NCBI RefSeq assembly: GCF_000264785.1
Contig: NZ_AFJI01000100.1
Coordinates: forward strand, 62,001 to 126,000
Source: Edwardsiella ictaluri ATCC 33202
GTDB taxonomy: Bacteria > Pseudomonadota > Gammaproteobacteria > Enterobacterales > Enterobacteriaceae
Direction of reading: 5' to 3'
DNA: 64,000 bases
Shown: positions 55,407 to 64,000 of the stretch, one piece after another
Layout of the letters: each line of letters begins with the position of its first letter
Numbering within the stretch: position 1 is the first letter of the stretch
Notes under the pieces: generated by a model
What the model was told of the DNA's origin: nothing
The model's input: only the letters and a program-made list of their open reading frames with translations
Databases searched by the model: none
Translations under genes and position numbers: made by a program

Positions 55407-55514
55407 GTTCCGGTTTCCCTTGGCTGTGCACCATCGTCCGGGCTGCGTTGGCGCCCCGCTGGCGGATCTCAGCCTGATGCGGGCGATAGAATGGCGCCCA
55501 TTATGCCCGGCTCT

Positions 55515-55540
55515 CTTGAATCGCCGACTTTCATCCCCAT
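55515..55540 (+). promoter_or_regulatory. Sigma-32 heat-shock promoter of grpE
   Basis: CTTGAA at 55515-55520, 14 bases, then CCCCAT at 55535-55540 (followed by AAT) matches the sigma-32 consensus CTTGAA-N13/14-CCCCATNT. It lies 46 bases before the grpE start. Confidence 0.85.
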
Positions 55541-55586
55541 AATAAGCCAAGTAGCGAGATAAATGCCAAAAACCGCGGAGAATTCC

Positions 55587-56165
55587 ATGAGCAGTGAACA
55601 ACAAAACATGACGCAAGAGCCGGCTAACGTAGAACAGGTTGAAAACGAAGCGCTTCAGGCTGAGACTCAGGGCGCCGGTGTGGAGCCGGACGCGCGTGAT
55701 GCCCGCATTGCAGAGCTGGAGGCCCAGCTGAAGGCCATGGGGGAGCATGAGCGTGAAATTATGCTGCGCGCCCGTGCCGACGTGGACAACATCCGTCGCC
55801 GCGCAGAGCAGGATGTCGAGAAGGCGCACAAGTTCGCGCTGGAGAAGTTTTCCGGGGAGCTGCTGCCGGTGATCGATAACCTGGAGCGCGCGCTGGAGCT
55901 TGCCGATAAGTCCAACACTGAGCTGGTATCGATGATCGAAGGGGTGGAGCTGACCCTGAAATCCCTGCTGGACGTCGTGCGTAAGTTTGGCGTGGAGCAG
56001 GTGGCGGAGGTGAACGTACCGTTCAACCCTGAGGTCCACCAGGCGATGACCATGATGGCCTCCCCGGATCATGCGCCGAACCAGGTGATGATGGTGATGC
56101 AGAAAGGCTATACCCTGAACGGTCGCCTGATCCGCCCGGCGATGGTCGCAGTCTCGAAAGGCTGA
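55587..56165 (+). CDS. grpE: Nucleotide exchange factor GrpE
   Basis: 192 residues from the ATG at 55587 ([10 protein letters not shown]), with GGAG six bases upstream; an ATG at 55563 lacks such a site. A long N-terminal helix (about 40-90) dimerises; [20 protein letters not shown] and [20 protein letters not shown] mark the family, and [20 protein letters not shown] is the C-terminal beta domain. It releases ADP from DnaK. Confidence 0.97.
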   Translation: MSSEQQNMTQEPANVEQVENEALQAETQGAGVEPDARDARIAELEAQLKAMGEHEREIMLRARADVDNIRRRAEQDVEKAHKFALEKFSGELLPVIDNLERALELADKSNTELVSMIEGVELTLKSLLDVVRKFGVEQVAEVNVPFNPEVHQAMTMMASPDHAPNQVMMVMQKGYTLNGRLIRPAMVAVSKG

Positions 56166-56185
56166 TTCGGTTCAGAATAGGCGCA

Positions 56186-56213
56186 AAAACCAGCCCGCGG
56201 GCTGGTTTTTTTA
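56186..56213. terminator. Bidirectional terminator between grpE and ung
   Basis: ACCAGCCCG and CGGGCTGGT form a perfect stem at 56189-56206, flanked by AAAA and TTTTTTT, serving both convergent genes. Confidence 0.85.
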
Positions 56214-56906
56214 TGCCTGCGCCTCATCCTGCGGCAGGTGCGGCTGCCAGTCGATGGGTGCCATCCCCTGCTCCTGCAGCAGCTGGTTGGTCATGGAGAA
56301 GTGTCTGCAGCCCAAAAAGCCGCGGTGAGCCGACAGCGGGGAGGGGTGCGGCGCCTTCAGCACGCGGTGGCGCTGGGTATCGATGATGCGTCCCTTCTTC
56401 TGGGCATGGGCGCCCCACAGCAGAAAGACGATGCCGCTGCGCTGGCTGTTCAGCGCCTCAACCACCCGATCGGTAAACTGCTCCCAGCCCAACTGGGCGT
56501 GAGAGTGCGCCTGGCCGCGCTCGACGGTCAGTACGGTGTTGAGCAGCAGCACCCCCTGATCGGCCCAGCTTTTCAGATAGCCATGGCTGGGGATCTCAAA
56601 GCCGGGGATGTCGCTCTTCAGCTCTTTGTACATATTCTGCAGGGAGGGCGGGGTCGGCACGCCGGGCAGTACCGAAAAGGAGAGGCCGTGCGCCTGATTC
56701 GGGCCATGATAGGGATCCTGCCCCAGGATCACCACCTTCACGTCGTTGAACTCGGTAAAGCGGAATGCGTTGAACACATCCTGCTGCGGAGGATAAATGG
56801 TCTTACCATTACTGCGCTCAGTGGCAACAAAGGTCAGTGTGTCGCGGAAATAGGGCTGATCTTTCTCGGCACCGATTACGTCATGCCAGGTGAGTGACGT
56901 GGTCAT
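56211..56906 (-). CDS. ung: Uracil-DNA glycosylase
   Basis: 231 residues from the ATG at 56904-56906 (AAGGAAG upstream). Catalytic water-activating Asp in [20 protein letters not shown], uracil-binding [12 protein letters not shown], and the DNA-intercalation loop [13 protein letters not shown]. It removes uracil from DNA at the start of base-excision repair. It neighbours grcA, as in E. coli. Confidence 0.97.
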   Translation of the reverse strand: MTTSLTWHDVIGAEKDQPYFRDTLTFVATERSNGKTIYPPQQDVFNAFRFTEFNDVKVVILGQDPYHGPNQAHGLSFSVLPGVPTPPSLQNMYKELKSDIPGFEIPSHGYLKSWADQGVLLLNTVLTVERGQAHSHAQLGWEQFTDRVVEALNSQRSGIVFLLWGAHAQKKGRIIDTQRHRVLKAPHPSPLSAHRGFLGCRHFSMTNQLLQEQGMAPIDWQPHLPQDEAQA

Positions 56907-57164
56907 CTGTACTTCCTTTGTTTTTATTCGTTGATTCTCATGTGGTTGCAGCGCCGGTGCGCGCCCGGTTTTCCGGTGCATTGCGGCTTTGGGCTGCCTT
57001 AAAGGTAGCTTACCCTGTCCCCGCTAGCAGGGGAACCGCCCAGCGGCGCATTTCACGCCGTCTCCTTAGCAAAAACCCCCTCTTTTTACCTTATGGCAAT
57101 TTTTATCAAAATTGATGTAAAACATAAATTTGCCAATATGGTAAAAATACCAAGCCAAATAAAA

Positions 57165-57178
57165 TTGATTTAGATCAA
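57165..57178 (+). promoter_or_regulatory. FNR box of grcA
   Basis: TTGATTTAGATCAA fits the FNR consensus TTGAT-N4-ATCAA at every defined position. It lies 130 bases before the grcA start and predicts anaerobic induction, as for E. coli yfiD. Confidence 0.85.
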
Positions 57179-57307
57179 AGAACATGGGTTGTTTAACTGG
57201 TATATAACACATCAAGACAACATTGGTTTTACCAAATGGCCCGCCGGTGGGGCTGGCACCATGACCGAATTGGCCGATTTTTGCTCTATCTCAATTGGAG
57301 GCAACAA

Positions 57308-57691
57308 ATGATTAAAGGTATTCAGATCACCAAGGCTGACAACGCTGACCTGCTGAACTCTTTCTGGCTGCTGGACACAGAGAAAGGCGCCGCGCGCTGC
57401 CTGTGCGCCAAGGGTGGCTACGCTGAGGATCAGATGGTCGCGCTGGACGAGCTGGGCGCATTCGAATCCCGTGACGTGGAGCTGGACGTCGCGCCGAGCG
57501 TGCGCGTGGAAGGCGGTCAGCACCTGAACGTTAACGTGCTGCGCCGTGAAACGCTGGAAGACGCCGTGAAGCATCCGGAAAAGTATCCGCAGCTGACCAT
57601 CCGTGTGTCCGGCTACGCGGTACGCTTCAACTCCCTGACTCCGGAGCAGCAGCGCGACGTGATCACCCGTACCTTCACCCAGAGCCTGTAA
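57308..57691 (+). CDS. grcA: Autonomous glycyl radical cofactor GrcA (YfiD)
   Basis: 127 residues from the ATG at 57308 with GGAGG seven bases upstream. The C-terminal [20 protein letters not shown] carries the radical Gly at about 102. GrcA replaces the glycyl-radical segment of oxygen-damaged pyruvate formate-lyase. The FNR site upstream supports microaerobic/anaerobic control. Confidence 0.97.
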
Positions 57692-57735
57692 GGGGCGGCG
57701 GCACGGGCCGCATGGTGGCGTCAATCAGATAAAAA

Positions 57736-57759
57736 GGAGCCGACAGGCCTGACGGCTCC
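57736..57759. terminator. Stem-loop after grcA
   Basis: GGAGCCG (57736-57742) and CGGCTCC (57753-57759) pair around 10 bases, preceded by AAAAA. The T run is on the minus strand, so its role for grcA is uncertain. Confidence 0.45.
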
Positions 57760-57823
57760 CCGGAAACATTATCAGTGCACTACGGTGATGTTTCTGTAGG
57801 CCCGCGCTATCTCAGCGTATACC

Positions 57824-57846
57824 CTGTCGGGGGTTATCCCCGACAG
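57824..57846 (+). terminator. Stem-loop, possible grcA terminator
   Basis: CTGTCGGGG and CCCCGACAG form a perfect 9-base stem with a 5-base loop, followed by TTTC, about 130 bases after the grcA stop. Confidence 0.45.
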
Positions 57847-58894
57847 TTTCTCCGGTGACTGACGGTGCGCATGTTCACTCAACGTCAGATACGACAACAT
57901 CCGTCCCGACTTCACACTGCCCGCTTATATTTTTTCGGGGCCATACCCCGTGAATCATATAATGATGCTATAGATCAGACACCGCGCGGGTATTCGCATA
58001 TCTCCCCCGGCTCAGTTCATAACGCCCACGTTTCCCATTCCGAAAATTCTGCACCATCTGCATCCGGTAACTGTAGATCTGCACTATCTTGCGCGGCTTA
58101 TCCCCCATCAGAATGGCCAAAACAGTCACGGCTGACAGACGTTTTTCCGGTATTTTCTGTCAGTGTTGGGGGAGTGCTGCCTGCTTTTCCTGTCCGTCGC
58201 AGTGAGCGCGCTGCAGGCGGTCATGATGGGGAGGAGACTCACCGCGATACCCCTATGACCGGGAAAGGCGGAAAACCTCTTCTCGCATACCGCCAGCGGT
58301 GAGATATGAAGACGTTGTGCGATTTCGTCGCCAGCTGGTGGCGATGCGTGTATTGGTGGCAGCGGATATTGATGGTGTATGGCAAGTCGCCGCGGGTGTG
58401 ATGGTTCCGGCCTGTATGCATGCGTTGCAGGTCTGCCCTGCGGGAATGGTCCTATTGACGGCATCCAATGCCCCATATGGCGGGAGAGATACCAGCGACA
58501 AATTGACGTTTTACACGGCCCTGACCTGGATCTCCCTTCCCGGGCGTATAACGCCGGGCATTTGCGCGAAGCCGGCGTATCTTACGTGAACCGGATATTA
58601 CTGAGAAGATTAGCGAGATTATGCAACAGACGGCCAGCGCCTCGCCGGTGTTGCCGAACGCCCCCACGATGTCGCTGCCATCCTCTTCCGGCAACCGCTC
58701 CCGATAACATCAGGAAAACCTGCGACTCAAAAGCGGCCTGACCGGGTCACCGCGCCTCAATTATCGGCTTTTCAGAGAACGTGAATCCCTGCGGTGGTCA
58801 GTTATGCACCTTGTTTGGTTGTTTTTTGATCAATGACTGTGGATAATACACGCTTGCTTACATTTTATCACAGTGACTATTTCAGGGATTATAC
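57847..58894. other. 1-kb gap upstream of tpsB, no recognised gene
   Basis: Several short frames overlap on both strands, none with a clear family match. A plus-strand frame ending at 58708 (EPDITEKISEIMQQTASASP, then a Ser/Pro-rich end) looks like the tail of a lost gene. AT content rises over the last 100 bases before tpsB, where its promoter is expected. Confidence 0.4.
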
Positions 58895-60634
58895 ATGCAG
58901 GGAAGACTCAGGCCGCGCTTATCAGTCCGGTCGCTATGGCTGGGGATACTGGGTGGTTGGACGGTGCCGGGTGTACTGGCGGCACCAGGGGAGGAAAGCC
59001 GACTGCAACAGGATGCCGCCCGGCAGTTTCAGCAGCAGGAGCTGCAGCAAAAAGCCCGCAATGATGCCCTGACGCCAAAAGCGCCGGACATCCGCCTTTC
59101 TGAGAACGCACCCTCTCCCTCTCATCTGATCTTTCCTGAAGAAACGCCCTGCTTTGCGATTAACCAGGTAACGCTGACCGGGCAGGATGCCCTGCCGCAC
59201 TGGATTCCGCTCACGCGTCTGGCGAATCAGGCTGTGGGGCACTGCGTGGGGGTAAAGGGCATCAATCTATTGATGAGTGCGCTGCAAAACCGGCTGATCA
59301 ACCATGGGTGGGTGACATCCCGGGTGCTGGCACCACAACAGGACCTGAGCCGTGGGGTGCTGCAGCTGCGTATCGTTCCGGGGATCGTGCGGGATGTGCA
59401 GCTGACGCCTTCATCGTCATCCCGGTTCAGCCTGTATTCCGCCATGCCAGCCCGTCGAGGCAACCTGCTGGACGTGCGGGATATTGAACAGGGGCTGGAG
59501 AATCTGCAGCGGCTGCCGACGGTGACCGCCCGGATGGCCCTCCACCCGGGTGAGGCACCGGGGGAAAGCGATATTCTGATAGAGCGCACCCAGTCACGCT
59601 TCTGGCGTGTCGGTGCCTGGGTCGATGACACCGGCACCCGGGATACCGGTCGTTACCAGGGCGGCGTGATGCTGGCGCTGGATAATCCGACCTCGTTTTC
59701 CGACCTGCTTTACGTCACTGCCAGCCGGGACCTGGGGTTTACCGGCGGGAAAAGCAACAAAAGCCTGTCCGGTCACTATTCGGTGCCGTTTGGTTACTGG
59801 CTGCTGGGCATCACCGCCAGTGATTATGACTATCATCAGACCGTTGCGGGGCGCAATGCCGATATCCTGTATGCGGGTAAAAGCCGTTCGCTGGATGTGC
59901 AGCTCAGCCGCGTGATGCATCGTAACGCCACCTCAAAAACCATCGCCACCTATGACGTACTGGTGCGCGAAACCCGCAATTTTATCAGTAACGTTGAAAT
60001 CGGTGACCAGCAGCGGCGTACCAGCGCCTGGCGGCTGGGGTTAACCCACCATCATTATCTGGGCGGGGCAACGCTGGATGTGGGGGCGAGTTATCAGCGC
60101 GGTACGCGCTGGTTCGGCGCTCTGCCGGCACCGGAAGAGCAGTGGGACGACTATGGTGGCGTGACCGCGCTATCAAAAATCCTCAGTTGGAATGCGTCGG
60201 TCACTGTGCCCTTTACGCTCGCCGGGCAGGCGTTCAGCTGGAATACCACCTGGCGACGACAAATGAGCAATACGCCGCTCACGCCGCAGGATGAGTTCTC
60301 CATTGGCAACCGCTGGACGGTGCGCGGCTTTGATGGTGAACGTACGCTCAGCGCCACCAACGGCTGGACGGTACAGAATACGCTGGCCTGGCGCACACCG
60401 TTGCCTGCGCAGGAGCTGTATCTGGGGGCGGACTACGCGGAGGTGAGCGGCAACAGCACCACGCTGAGCGACCTGACGGGCCGTCATCTGGCCGGTTCGG
60501 TTCTGGGGGTACGCGGTGCCGTCTCCTCCGTCGGTGTCAGTTATGACCTGTTTACCGGGCTCCCCCTCTCTAAACCGACGGGGTTCAAAACCGACCCGGT
60601 GACGTTTGGCTTTAGCCTGAGCTGGAACTATTAA
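58895..60634 (+). CDS. TpsB outer-membrane transporter (ShlB/FhaC/CdiB type)
   Basis: A 579-residue precursor. Signal peptide to about residue 30 (LWLGILGGWTVPGVLA). A helix-rich plug segment (QQDAARQFQQQELQQKARND) is followed by POTRA domains (FAINQVTLTGQDALPHW; LQLRIVPGIVRDVQLTP) and a 16-strand barrel with the conserved L6 tip motif WTVRGFDGE. It ends in aromatic FSLSWNY. It secretes the TpsA product of the next gene, which starts 64 bases downstream. Confidence 0.92.
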   Translation: MQGRLRPRLSVRSLWLGILGGWTVPGVLAAPGEESRLQQDAARQFQQQELQQKARNDALTPKAPDIRLSENAPSPSHLIFPEETPCFAINQVTLTGQDALPHWIPLTRLANQAVGHCVGVKGINLLMSALQNRLINHGWVTSRVLAPQQDLSRGVLQLRIVPGIVRDVQLTPSSSSRFSLYSAMPARRGNLLDVRDIEQGLENLQRLPTVTARMALHPGEAPGESDILIERTQSRFWRVGAWVDDTGTRDTGRYQGGVMLALDNPTSFSDLLYVTASRDLGFTGGKSNKSLSGHYSVPFGYWLLGITASDYDYHQTVAGRNADILYAGKSRSLDVQLSRVMHRNATSKTIATYDVLVRETRNFISNVEIGDQQRRTSAWRLGLTHHHYLGGATLDVGASYQRGTRWFGALPAPEEQWDDYGGVTALSKILSWNASVTVPFTLAGQAFSWNTTWRRQMSNTPLTPQDEFSIGNRWTVRGFDGERTLSATNGWTVQNTLAWRTPLPAQELYLGADYAEVSGNSTTLSDLTGRHLAGSVLGVRGAVSSVGVSYDLFTGLPLSKPTGFKTDPVTFGFSLSWNY

Positions 60635-60698
60635 CCCATTATGACGAGCGGCGACCCGCTTGGGTCTGTCACCTAAGATACCCGGGGAGCACCTGATC

Positions 60699-63600
60699 AT
60701 GAACAAACACCTCTACCGCATTGTTTTTAGCCATGTCCGCGGCATGTTGATGGTGGTGGCTGAGATTGCCCGCAGCGGGCGGTTCCGTACGGCGCGCCGC
60801 CGTTCACCTGCGGGTGGTCCAGAGGCCCGGGTGCGACTCTCCCCGCTATCTCTGGCACTGTGGCTGGCGGCGGGGTTCGTCACTCTGCCGACGCAGGCCA
60901 ATATTGTGGCGGATGGTCATGCTCCCGGTAACCGGCAGCCTACCGTGCTATCCACGGCCAACGGGCTGCCGCAGGTCAATATCCAGACCCCGAACGACCG
61001 CGGGGTTTCGCGCAACCAGTATACCCAGTTTGAGGTGGGCGCCCGCGGCGCCATTCTGAATAACAGCCATAAAAATACCGCCACTCAGCTCGCGGGAATG
61101 GTTGCGGGTAACCCCTGGCTGGCGAAACAGGAGGCCAGCATCATCCTTAACGAGGTCAACAGCCGTAACCCCAGCCAACTGAACGGGTTCATCGAAGTTG
61201 CCGGCAGACGTGCTGAGGTGGTGATTGCCAATCCGTCCGGCATCACCTGCAGTGGCTGCGGTTTTATTAACGCCAATCGTGCCACATTGGCCGCGGGTCA
61301 GGCACAAATGGATAACGGCCAACTGAAAGGGTTTGATGTGAATGGTGGCCGCATCAATATCGACGGCAAGGGGCTGAATGCCAGTGATACCGATTATACG
61401 GCGCTGATTGCCCGGGCGGTAACGGTTAACGGTAAGGTACATGCCCGCGAGCTCAAGGTGACCGTCGGCCAGAACGTAACCGACAGCCAGGGCAACGTTA
61501 CCCGGATAAAACCCCCGGGCGCTGACGATAAACCGGCGTTTGCTCTTGATGTGGCGGCGCTGGGCGGCATGTATGCCAATAAAATTACCCTGGTGGGCAC
61601 CGAAAAGGGCCTGGGGGTGCGTAACGGTGGTGAGCTGGGCGCTGGCGCGGGTGAGCTGACGCTTAATGTGGACGGCACGCTGGATAACCGCGGCCAGCTG
61701 CAAAGCCAGGGCTCTCTGCTGATAGCCAGCCAGGGAGATGTTAACAATCCCGGGCGCCTGACGGCGGGCAAAAATGTCAGCCTGTCAGTCGGCGGCATGT
61801 TGCATAACGATGGGCTGATTGGCGCGGGGAATAATGCCTCCCTGACCGCACGCCGCATTGAGAGTACATCCGGCAGCCAGCTGGCCGCCGGAGTGGACGC
61901 TCAGGGCGGGATAACCCAGCCGGGCAATCTGGTACTGACCAGCCAGGGAGTGTTAAAAGCCCATGGCCAGAATCTGGTACAGCATACGCTGGAGGCCCGG
62001 GGTAGCCGGGTTGATATCAGTGGCAGTCAGACCTCTGCGAAAAACCTGACGCTGACGGCGACACACGACGACGTCCGCACGGCGGGGGCAACCCTAAAGG
62101 CAGAACATGCTCATATACAGGCCGCCACCGGATTTAATAACGACGACGGCCGACTGTCGGTGGGCTCATTGTCGTTGCGTGCACAGAGCATCGACAATAA
62201 TCACGGGTTGTTGCGTCAGGAGCGTACGCAGGATCTGATCCTCGACAGCGGGCTGATACGCAACAACCAGGGCACGTTGATCAGTGGGGGTAATACCGTT
62301 ATCCGGGCCGGGCGGGTGGAGAATCGCGGGGGGCTGTTGGCCGGTAACGGGCGGGATCTCAGCGTCACCGCCGCGCTGCTGGATAATCAGCAGGGCACAG
62401 TACAGCTGGCCGGGAACGGGACGCTGTCAGTACAGGCTGACGCCCTGCAGGGGCATCAGGGTACCCTCCAGTCGGCGGGGGCACTGCGCCTCACCGGCCA
62501 TGACCTGGACCTTTCCGGTGGAGAAACCCGGGCGCAGCAACTTTCGGTCACCGCTGACACACTGAATAGCCAGAACGGCTTGCTGTCGCAACGCGGTGAC
62601 GGCGGGATGACGGTGACCCTCAGCGGTCATGCGGACAATCGCGCTGGATGGGTAGAAAGCGGCGGCAGCCTGACGTTCAGCGCGGCGGCGCTGGATAATA
62701 CCGATGGCACCCTGCTGGCCGCCGACCATGGCAATCTGACGCTGAATACACAGGGTGATATCACCAACAGCCGTGGCAAACTGCTGGCCGGAGGGGCCGT
62801 GAGTCTGACCGCCCGTCAGCTGGACAGCCAGAGAGGGCTGGTTTCCGCCAGCGGCGGAGATGCGACCCTCTCCCTGAGTCAGGCGCTGAATAACGCCGGT
62901 GGACGCATTGAGGCCAGATACGCGGTTGACACCCACAGCCAGGTGCTCAGTAACGTCGTGGGTACCGTGCTGGGGAGATGGGTATCCATCGATACCCGAC
63001 AGGGCCAACTGTTCAATACCGACGGCAGCATAGTGGCCGACGGACGCCTGCAGATTAACAGCGGCGGGCTTGACAACGCAGGCGGACGCCTGCAGGCCGG
63101 GGACTATCTGGGTCTGGATACCCACGGCCAGGCACTGAGCAATACCCGGACTGCATCAGCGGGAATACTGAGCGGGGGCGCACTGTCGCTGATCACCGGA
63201 GATATCGACAATAGCCAGGGGGTGATGGCAGCCACGGGCGGAATGACCATTACCAGCCAGGAACTCAACAATACCGCGGGCAAGCTGCTCGCCGGCCAGG
63301 GGCTGACCCTGACCGGCCTCGCCCTCAACAACGCACGCGGGCTGCTGCAGTCAGGCGCGCAGCTGTCCCTGAATACGCAGGGTGAACGGCTGACCAACAG
63401 CGACAGCGGGGTCACGGGAGGGCTGGTCGCCCGGGGTGATCTGCTGCTGAATACCGGGCTATTCGACGGCCATCAGGGTGTGATTTTCGGGGAAAATGTC
63501 CGTATCGACACCCATCGGCAGGCGTTCAGCCACCAGAACGGTCAACTGATGGCCGGTGGGGAATTGCAGCTCGATAGCGGTCTGCTGGATAACAGCGCGG

Positions 63601-64000
63601 GGCTCATCCAGTCGGGAGGCAACGGGCAACTCAACACCCACGGACAGACGTTGACCAACCGGGAGAGCAGTAAGCGCGGGGGGATCGTCACCGGCGGCGC
63701 GCTGACGCTCAGTGCGGGCAATATTGATAACCTGCTGGGCACGCTTATCGGCCACGGTGATACCACCGTGACGGCGGGGCATCTCGATAACCGCACCGGC
63801 ACTCTGGCAAGCGCCGCCGGACACCTCCGTCTGGCCGTGGGTGAAACCCACAACCAGGGCGGTCTGCTGCAGGGGGCGAGCGCCCTGACGCTGGATACAC
63901 AGGGGCAATCGTTGTTCAACGCCGACAGCGGGGACACCGGCGGCATTCGCAGTCAGGGTGTGCTGACCCTGACGAGCGGCACGCTCGATAACCCGCGGGG
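60699..64000 (+). CDS. TpsA giant exoprotein, filamentous haemagglutinin/CdiA-like, 3' truncated by the window
   Basis: An uninterrupted frame of 1100 codons leaves the window. Residues 1-25 (MNKHLYRIVFSHVRGMLMVV) are an extended signal peptide region, followed by a hydrophobic core SLALWLAAGFVTLPTQA cleaved near 67. The TPS secretion domain (about 68-310) has NPSGITCSGCGF with C184 and C187. Then come many 20-25-residue haemagglutinin repeats (LDNxxGxLxAxGxLxL) forming a beta-helix. Secreted by the adjacent TpsB. Whether it is an adhesin, haemolysin or contact-dependent toxin depends on the unseen C-terminus. Confidence 0.92.
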   Translation, partial: MNKHLYRIVFSHVRGMLMVVAEIARSGRFRTARRRSPAGGPEARVRLSPLSLALWLAAGFVTLPTQANIVADGHAPGNRQPTVLSTANGLPQVNIQTPNDRGVSRNQYTQFEVGARGAILNNSHKNTATQLAGMVAGNPWLAKQEASIILNEVNSRNPSQLNGFIEVAGRRAEVVIANPSGITCSGCGFINANRATLAAGQAQMDNGQLKGFDVNGGRINIDGKGLNASDTDYTALIARAVTVNGKVHARELKVTVGQNVTDSQGNVTRIKPPGADDKPAFALDVAALGGMYANKITLVGTEKGLGVRNGGELGAGAGELTLNVDGTLDNRGQLQSQGSLLIASQGDVNNPGRLTAGKNVSLSVGGMLHNDGLIGAGNNASLTARRIESTSGSQLAAGVDAQGGITQPGNLVLTSQGVLKAHGQNLVQHTLEARGSRVDISGSQTSAKNLTLTATHDDVRTAGATLKAEHAHIQAATGFNNDDGRLSVGSLSLRAQSIDNNHGLLRQERTQDLILDSGLIRNNQGTLISGGNTVIRAGRVENRGGLLAGNGRDLSVTAALLDNQQGTVQLAGNGTLSVQADALQGHQGTLQSAGALRLTGHDLDLSGGETRAQQLSVTADTLNSQNGLLSQRGDGGMTVTLSGHADNRAGWVESGGSLTFSAAALDNTDGTLLAADHGNLTLNTQGDITNSRGKLLAGGAVSLTARQLDSQRGLVSASGGDATLSLSQALNNAGGRIEARYAVDTHSQVLSNVVGTVLGRWVSIDTRQGQLFNTDGSIVADGRLQINSGGLDNAGGRLQAGDYLGLDTHGQALSNTRTASAGILSGGALSLITGDIDNSQGVMAATGGMTITSQELNNTAGKLLAGQGLTLTGLALNNARGLLQSGAQLSLNTQGERLTNSDSGVTGGLVARGDLLLNTGLFDGHQGVIFGENVRIDTHRQAFSHQNGQLMAGGELQLDSGLLDNSAGLIQSGGNGQLNTHGQTLTNRESSKRGGIVTGGALTLSAGNIDNLLGTLIGHGDTTVTAGHLDNRTGTLASAAGHLRLAVGETHNQGGLLQGASALTLDTQGQSLFNADSGDTGGIRSQGVLTLTSGTLDNPR

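Noticed and set aside
55407..56072. 5' extension of the nadK frame through the grpE locus
   Set aside because: It is antisense to grpE; the conserved NadK start is at 55406.
61394..63946. Several long minus-strand frames within the TpsA gene
   Set aside because: They are shadows of a high-GC repetitive coding region; the plus-strand frame is continuous and has clear TPS and haemagglutinin-repeat motifs.

Overview
The window is a stretch of enterobacterial chromosome. The blocks hemL-clcA-erpA-yadS-btuF-mtnN-dgt-degP, mprA-emrA-emrB and ssrA-smpB-ratA-ratB-bamE-recN-nadK-grpE plus ung-grcA follow the Escherichia coli order or protein sequences closely. The moderately high GC content, the abundance of decayed insertion sequences, the fbpABC-type iron operon and the large two-partner secretion locus suggest an Edwardsiella-like member of the Hafniaceae. 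That assignment is inference.

Layout. 1-9.3 kb: structural and lysis half of a P2-like prophage (S, R, endolysin, two holin-like proteins, X, L, M, N, O on the minus strand; P and Q on the plus strand) with no other tail genes or early genes. 9.1-10.4 kb: a small phage-type ORF, a cluster of GGTWACC repeats and an IS256-family scar. 10.5-13.5 kb: nimR/nimT and a GNAT acetyltransferase. 13.5-16.2 kb: a decayed IS256-family element and a near-complete IS1-family element. 16.2-25.5 kb: core housekeeping block from hemL to degP. 25.5-29.0 kb: Fur-box-preceded ferric iron ABC transporter. 29.1-32.7 kb: EmrAB efflux pump with MprA. 33.3-39.5 kb: yicN, a Dps-family protein, a LysR/TDT-transporter pair, an IS903-type scar, a serine hydrolase and RNase I. 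39.7-42.7 kb: IS1 scar, cyuA-type cysteine desulfidase, decayed ridA, YciI-like protein.

43.3-50.3 kb is a strikingly AT-rich island abutting the 3' end of ssrA (tmRNA). Next to ssrA are a frameshifted P4-type integrase and fragments of P4 psu and delta. Its cargo is a five-gene cluster that reads as an undescribed RiPP (ribosomally made, modified peptide) system: GT-A glycosyltransferase, radical SAM/SPASM maturase, a 53-residue precursor with a Cys-Cys and Gly-rich C-terminus, an ABC exporter without a peptidase domain, and an S8 subtilisin-like protease. This is the main discovery candidate.

50.4-57.7 kb: core genes with readable control sites (two LexA boxes at recN, a sigma-32 promoter at grpE, an FNR box at grcA). 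58.9 kb to the end: a two-partner secretion pair, a TpsB outer-membrane transporter and the first 1100 codons of a giant filamentous haemagglutinin/CdiA-like TpsA that runs off the window.
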